A stretch of 9,541 nucleotides of DNA from Anaerolineae bacterium (lineage in GTDB: Bacteria; Chloroflexota; Anaerolineae; JAFGEY01), in contig JAFGEY010000368.1 of the NCBI GenBank assembly GCA_016931365.1, forward strand, positions 1-9,541. The letters are read 5' to 3'. Below, one piece after another: positions 7,544 through 9,541 of this stretch. Below the pieces are notes generated by a model that saw only the letters and a program-made list of their open reading frames with translations, did no database searches and was not told the DNA's origin. Positions within the stretch are counted from its first letter, which is position 1. The number at the start of each line of letters is the position of its first letter. The position numbers were made by a program, and so were the translations under genes.

Positions 7544-7669
7544 TATTATCGCCCCTGTCACTGAGATTGAAAAAGGGCGAGCTTTTTGTTCTTCCTCTCT
7601 TCCCGGCGGCAAAATTGGCCGCTGACTTCTCGTTCTGCGGCTGGCGTTACTGGAGTAATTTTGGATAGA

Positions 7670-7706
7670 AAAAGAAAAAGGGTCGGTGCTTGGCGGACAC
7701 CGACCC
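7670..7706 (-). terminator. Strong intrinsic terminator
   Basis: On the minus strand GGGTCGGTG pairs with CACCGACCC, a perfect 9-bp GC-rich stem (arms 7698-7706 and 7680-7688) around a 9-nt loop, followed directly by TTTTTCTTTTTC. It would stop transcripts leaving the amidohydrolase (stop at 7815) and insulate the nusA promoter. It would equally end a short transcript begun at the -10 element at 7747-7752. Confidence 0.9.
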
Positions 7707-7740
7707 ATTGCAAAGAAAGGAGGTGGAAAAATGATCTACC
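7670..7740 (-). ncRNA. Candidate small RNA with anti-Shine-Dalgarno segment
   Basis: An extended -10 at 7747-7755 would start a minus-strand transcript near 7740, which would end at the strong terminator, giving about 71 nt. The 5' half looks single-stranded and contains CACCTCCTTTCT, as in the 3' end of many bacterial 16S rRNAs, so it could pair with Shine-Dalgarno sequences. A C/U-rich single-stranded seed followed by a terminator hairpin is a common small-RNA plan. It has no ORF of note. This is an inference from promoter, seed and terminator spacing only; no Rfam family is recognised. Confidence 0.35.
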
Positions 7741-7778
7741 GTGATTATTATAGCATGGGTGTTGGAAAAAAGGTGTAA
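7731..7778 (+). CDS. Possible 15-residue small ORF with a perfect Shine-Dalgarno
   Basis: AAAGGAGGTG (7716-7725) lies 7 nt before an ATG that opens a 15-codon frame, MIYRDYYSMGVGKKV, then TAA. The Shine-Dalgarno match is as good as any in the window. No plus-strand promoter or terminator is evident, and the same bases form the opposite-strand anti-Shine-Dalgarno seed. It may therefore be only the complement of that element. The peptide has no transmembrane or toxin-like character. Confidence 0.2.
   Translation: MIYRDYYSMGVGKKV
7747..7755 (-). promoter_or_regulatory. Extended -10 promoter element
   Basis: The minus strand reads TGCTATAAT, a perfect TATAAT with the TG of an extended -10. The 17-bp-spaced -35 position reads CACCTT, which is poor; TTTACA occurs only at a 21-bp spacing. 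Extended -10 promoters can work without a good -35. Transcription would begin near 7740, about 35 nt before the terminator hairpin. Confidence 0.45.
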
Positions 7779-7814
7779 ATAATCCGTAAATTTTTTGCAG
7801 CAATGTAGCCCGGA

Positions 7815-8792
7815 TCAGAGGCCGGGAAACCACGACTGGGCATTTTTGTGGTACAGTTTTTCCAGCACAACCTGGGGCAGGCTCAATCCACGCACCACAT
7901 GCCCACGCACAGTCACCATTTCATTCGATCCATAGTAGGCCCATTCGGTCTGGTAAACCTCGCGCACCCGGTCGAGGGTCTGCTGGCGCGTTTCGTTGTC
8001 GAGCGACCACTTGAGGTCGCGCTGCACCAGGTCGGTGCCAAAGAGGAGACGATCCTGGTAAGCGATGATGAACTCGCGCACCTTGTTTGAATCCTGCAAG
8101 GCCAGGTCGTACGTCCGCGCCGAGGTATCGACGGCCAGATTGGGATACGCATCGAGCCGCCGGGCGATCTCATCCACATTGTATTCCAGGCTGCCCAGGT
8201 GCGCGCCGATCATGCGCAGAGCCGGGTGTTTTTGGAGCACCCGGTCGCGCGCGGCAGTGATCGCCGCATGCGAGGGAAATTCGGACCGGCCGTGCATGTG
8301 CCATTCGGGATGATGGCTGTAATAGCCGTTGTGCGGGTTCTGCGGCCCGAGCGGCTGCCAGCAGGCCAGCGGTTCGCCGAGGTGGGCCAGCAGCGGCTTG
8401 CCAACGCGGGCCAGGTATTCGTAAACGGGGTCAAACAGCGGATCGTCGGCCATCAGAAAAGAGCCGTCCGCCTTGACCGCTTCCATGCCCACGTTTTTCC
8501 AGATTTTGCAGCCGACAGCGCTGCTATCGACGGTGAAATCCTGCCCCAGTTGAGCGATGACGTGGTCGGCCCAGTCTGCTGCGCCGTCGGGCAGGTCAAA
8601 GCTGGTACACCAGGCGTAACGGTCGGGATAGGTCTGGGCGAGCTGCCTGTAGCGGCCAGCCTGGATGCGCCACGGCTCATCGCCGCGATGGACCACGCAG
8701 ACGTTGAGCAGTTTGAGGTCGAGTTCGGCCAGCAAGGCCAGGCAGTCGGGGTGATCGCAGACGAAATGGATGTGCGCGTCAATTGTATACAT
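7815..8792 (-). CDS. Amidohydrolase-family metal-dependent hydrolase (TIM barrel)
   Basis: The 325-residue product fits the amidohydrolase-2 family, cytoplasmic TIM-barrel enzymes that hydrolyse or decarboxylate varied small substrates with a divalent metal. It has the N-terminal D-A-H-I-H metal motif (His7, His9), G-C-K-I-W-K (94-99), L-L-A-H-L-G-E-P with His137, M-I-G-A-H-L-G-S with His198, the V-D-T-S-A-R strand (221-226), and L-L-F-G-T-D with Asp254. The end Y-H-K-N-A-x-x-W-F (about 313-322) matches the usual family tail. All expected metal ligands are present, so it is probably active; the substrate is unknown. The start ATG at 8790-8792 has AAGGAG with 6-nt spacing. It stands alone, with a strong terminator 109 nt after its stop. 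A CCCGG/CCGGG hairpin spans the stop codon. Confidence 0.87.
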   Translation of the reverse strand: MYTIDAHIHFVCDHPDCLALLAELDLKLLNVCVVHRGDEPWRIQAGRYRQLAQTYPDRYAWCTSFDLPDGAADWADHVIAQLGQDFTVDSSAVGCKIWKNVGMEAVKADGSFLMADDPLFDPVYEYLARVGKPLLAHLGEPLACWQPLGPQNPHNGYYSHHPEWHMHGRSEFPSHAAITAARDRVLQKHPALRMIGAHLGSLEYNVDEIARRLDAYPNLAVDTSARTYDLALQDSNKVREFIIAYQDRLLFGTDLVQRDLKWSLDNETRQQTLDRVREVYQTEWAYYGSNEMVTVRGHVVRGLSLPQVVLEKLYHKNAQSWFPGL

Positions 8793-8947
8793 AGTTCACT
8801 CCTTGTCACGTCAGAAAAAGTCGTCGAACGTAAGCGTCGGCTGATACGACGAACGGCGCTTGCGCCCGAATGATAATGACCACGTGAAAGTAGCTCTGGA
8901 AATCACAGCGTATGGGCGGATGAGTACATGCATGGTTAGCGGCTATA
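8793..8947. other. Intergenic region upstream of the amidohydrolase
   Basis: This stretch holds the amidohydrolase Shine-Dalgarno at its left end. It also contains TCGTCG/CGACGA arms (8821-8826 and 8847-8852) followed on the minus strand by TTTTT (8815-8819). With a 20-nt loop that is at best a weak terminator for whatever lies upstream. No convincing promoter was found. A GTTAGC box lies at 8935-8940. Confidence 0.4.
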
Positions 8948-9247
8948 TTAGCTGAGTGCTTCGGCAAATGTGTACATCTCATTCCAGAGATCACAGCCAT
9001 CCCACCAATCGTAGAATTCGAAAGAGATCTCTTGGCCGTTCATGCTCGATTCGATAGTTTTGCTTCTCCAAGTGACGGGTAGTTGCGCCAAATCGCGAGA
9101 TGTAAACCTCCAGTGTTGTGTATGCGTCAACGAATTTCTGACCATACGCGCAGAACCATGCCAGCTTTGAGCAAGTTGATTGGTTTGCTCACAATAATTG
9201 AAGAGCCTTCCCCCGACAAGAACCGGAACGGCGCCAGTTCTTAGCAA
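8948..9247 (-). CDS. Doubtful ORF, hypothetical protein
   Basis: An open frame of 99 codons follows the metallo-hydrolase stop in the same frame. The only early start is a TTG with no Shine-Dalgarno; a later ATG at 9143-9145 would give 65 residues, also without one. The product shows no domain I know. It is rich in Trp and His, with an odd end, FEFYDWWDGCDLWNEMYTF. Codon choice is mixed and GC is near 49% by hand count over 9001-9240, lower than the operon genes. It could be a genuine small acquired gene, a decayed remnant, or non-coding DNA. Confidence 0.2.
   Translation of the reverse strand: MLRTGAVPVLVGGRLFNYCEQTNQLAQSWHGSARMVRNSLTHTQHWRFTSRDLAQLPVTWRSKTIESSMNGQEISFEFYDWWDGCDLWNEMYTFAEALS
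9218..9242. repeat. Imperfect inverted repeat after the metallo-hydrolase gene
   Basis: AAGAACCGG (9218-9226) and CCAGTTCTT (9234-9242) form a 9-bp stem with one G-U pair in the minus-strand RNA and a 7-nt loop. It begins 12 nt after the stop codon of the metallo-hydrolase. No T-tract follows on the minus strand (it continues GTCGGGGG), so it could be a 3' stabilising or factor-assisted termination hairpin rather than an intrinsic terminator. Confidence 0.4.
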
Positions 9248-9253
9248 CCCGTG

Positions 9254-9541
9254 TTAGCACGCTCTCATACAGCACAACTCGAATTCATGTGCGTCGTGCG
9301 CACAGAACGTCTGAATCCTGTCACTATGTATTTGCAGTAGTTTCCTGATGCGAACCCACTGACGTCTGGGCATCTTGAACCCCGTCGTCACTATGAACTC
9401 CAGAAGCTTACCACAGGGGTGCGTATACGGCTGCAAAGGGTCTACTTGGCGGTAGTATCCGTAAACGTCTCCGCAGTGCAACAGCCATCGATCATTTACT
9501 CGCAAGGCAACTCCGCAATGCCCACGCGTATGTCCGGTGAA
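9254..9541 (-). CDS. MBL-fold metallo-hydrolase, C-terminal fragment
   Basis: The frame is open to the right edge of the window, so the 5' part is missing; 95 residues are visible. Reading from the edge, F-T-G-H-T-R-G-H-C-G-V matches the MBL-fold motif H-T-x-G-H-x-G-V. It is followed by W-L-L-H-C-G-D, with the bridging metal-ligand Asp, and later C-A-H-D-A-H-E-F, the last metal-binding His region. These motifs indicate a metallo-beta-lactamase-fold hydrolase with a dinuclear metal site; substrate unknown. The frame continues upstream of a TTG at 9503-9505 through the conserved motif, so that codon is not the true start. The last residues, L-C-C-M-R-A-C, look non-conserved. A hairpin follows the TAA. 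Confidence 0.78.
   Translation of the reverse strand, partial: FTGHTRGHCGVALRVNDRWLLHCGDVYGYYRQVDPLQPYTHPCGKLLEFIVTTGFKMPRRQWVRIRKLLQIHSDRIQTFCAHDAHEFELCCMRAC

Noticed and set aside
7570..7587. AAAAAG/CTTTTT hairpin as a terminator
   Set aside because: The stem is nearly all A-T with six pairs and no clear T-tract beyond it on the minus strand; weak compared with the nearby 9-bp terminator.
7670..7778. Type I toxin-antitoxin pair (15-residue peptide plus antisense RNA)
   Set aside because: The peptide is short, charged and not hydrophobic, and no plus-strand promoter is visible; overlap alone is not enough.
7361..7833. Minus-strand frames of 115 and 91 codons upstream of nusA (possible rimP)
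   Set aside because: Neither resembles RimP. They run through the consensus promoter, the attenuator hairpin and the strong terminator, and have no convincing ribosome binding sites.
8935..9258. Integron gene cassette with attC sites
   Set aside because: The GTTAGC boxes deviate from the GTTRRRY/RYYYAAC pattern, and no complementary partner box with an imperfect long stem is found within the expected distance; no integrase is in the window.
1..9541. tRNA, rRNA or CRISPR array
   Set aside because: No cloverleaf-type segment, no rRNA stretch beyond the 12-nt anti-Shine-Dalgarno match, and no regularly spaced direct repeats were seen by eye on either strand.

Overview
The window carries a bacterial translation/transcription housekeeping operon on the minus strand, flanked by unrelated metabolic genes. 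GC content is high in the core genes. The gene order (nusA, ylxR/rnpM, infB, rbfA, nrnA, truB, ribF), the short IF2, the long acidic/basic NusA tail and the protein sequences resemble Chloroflexota (Anaerolineae/Caldilineae-like). That assignment is an impression from sequence, not a computed placement.

Layout from left to right: (1) 1-231, plus strand: the C-terminal end of a uridine-kinase-like nucleoside kinase. (2) 249-276: a hairpin between two convergent genes, probably a shared terminator. (3) 279-7328, minus strand, transcribed right to left: nusA, rnpM, infB, rbfA, nrnA, truB and ribF. Most junctions are very tight: nusA/rnpM overlap by 1 nt, infB/rbfA abut, rbfA/nrnA overlap by 44 nt, and truB/ribF are 2 nt apart. 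The only sizeable gap is 119 bp between rnpM and infB. (4) 7329-7814: a 486-bp non-coding block with a consensus TTGACA-N17-TATAAT promoter, a leader of about 160 nt with a terminator-like hairpin, and a strong Shine-Dalgarno before a TTG start for nusA. Further upstream it holds a very strong intrinsic terminator and an extended -10 promoter that together could define a small RNA of about 71 nt carrying an anti-Shine-Dalgarno sequence. (5) 7815-8792, minus: an amidohydrolase of the TIM-barrel metal-dependent family. (6) 8793-9253: lower-GC sequence with at most one doubtful ORF. (7) 9254-9541, minus: the C-terminal part of an MBL-fold metallo-hydrolase cut by the window edge.

The operon genes act together in RNA and ribosome biology. 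NusA controls elongation and termination, RnpM modulates RNase P, IF2 initiates translation and RbfA matures the 30S subunit. NrnA degrades nanoRNA or pAp, TruB makes tRNA pseudouridine 55, and RibF makes FMN and FAD. rimP, which normally precedes nusA, is not in the window. The most interesting material is the regulatory DNA between nusA and the amidohydrolase.
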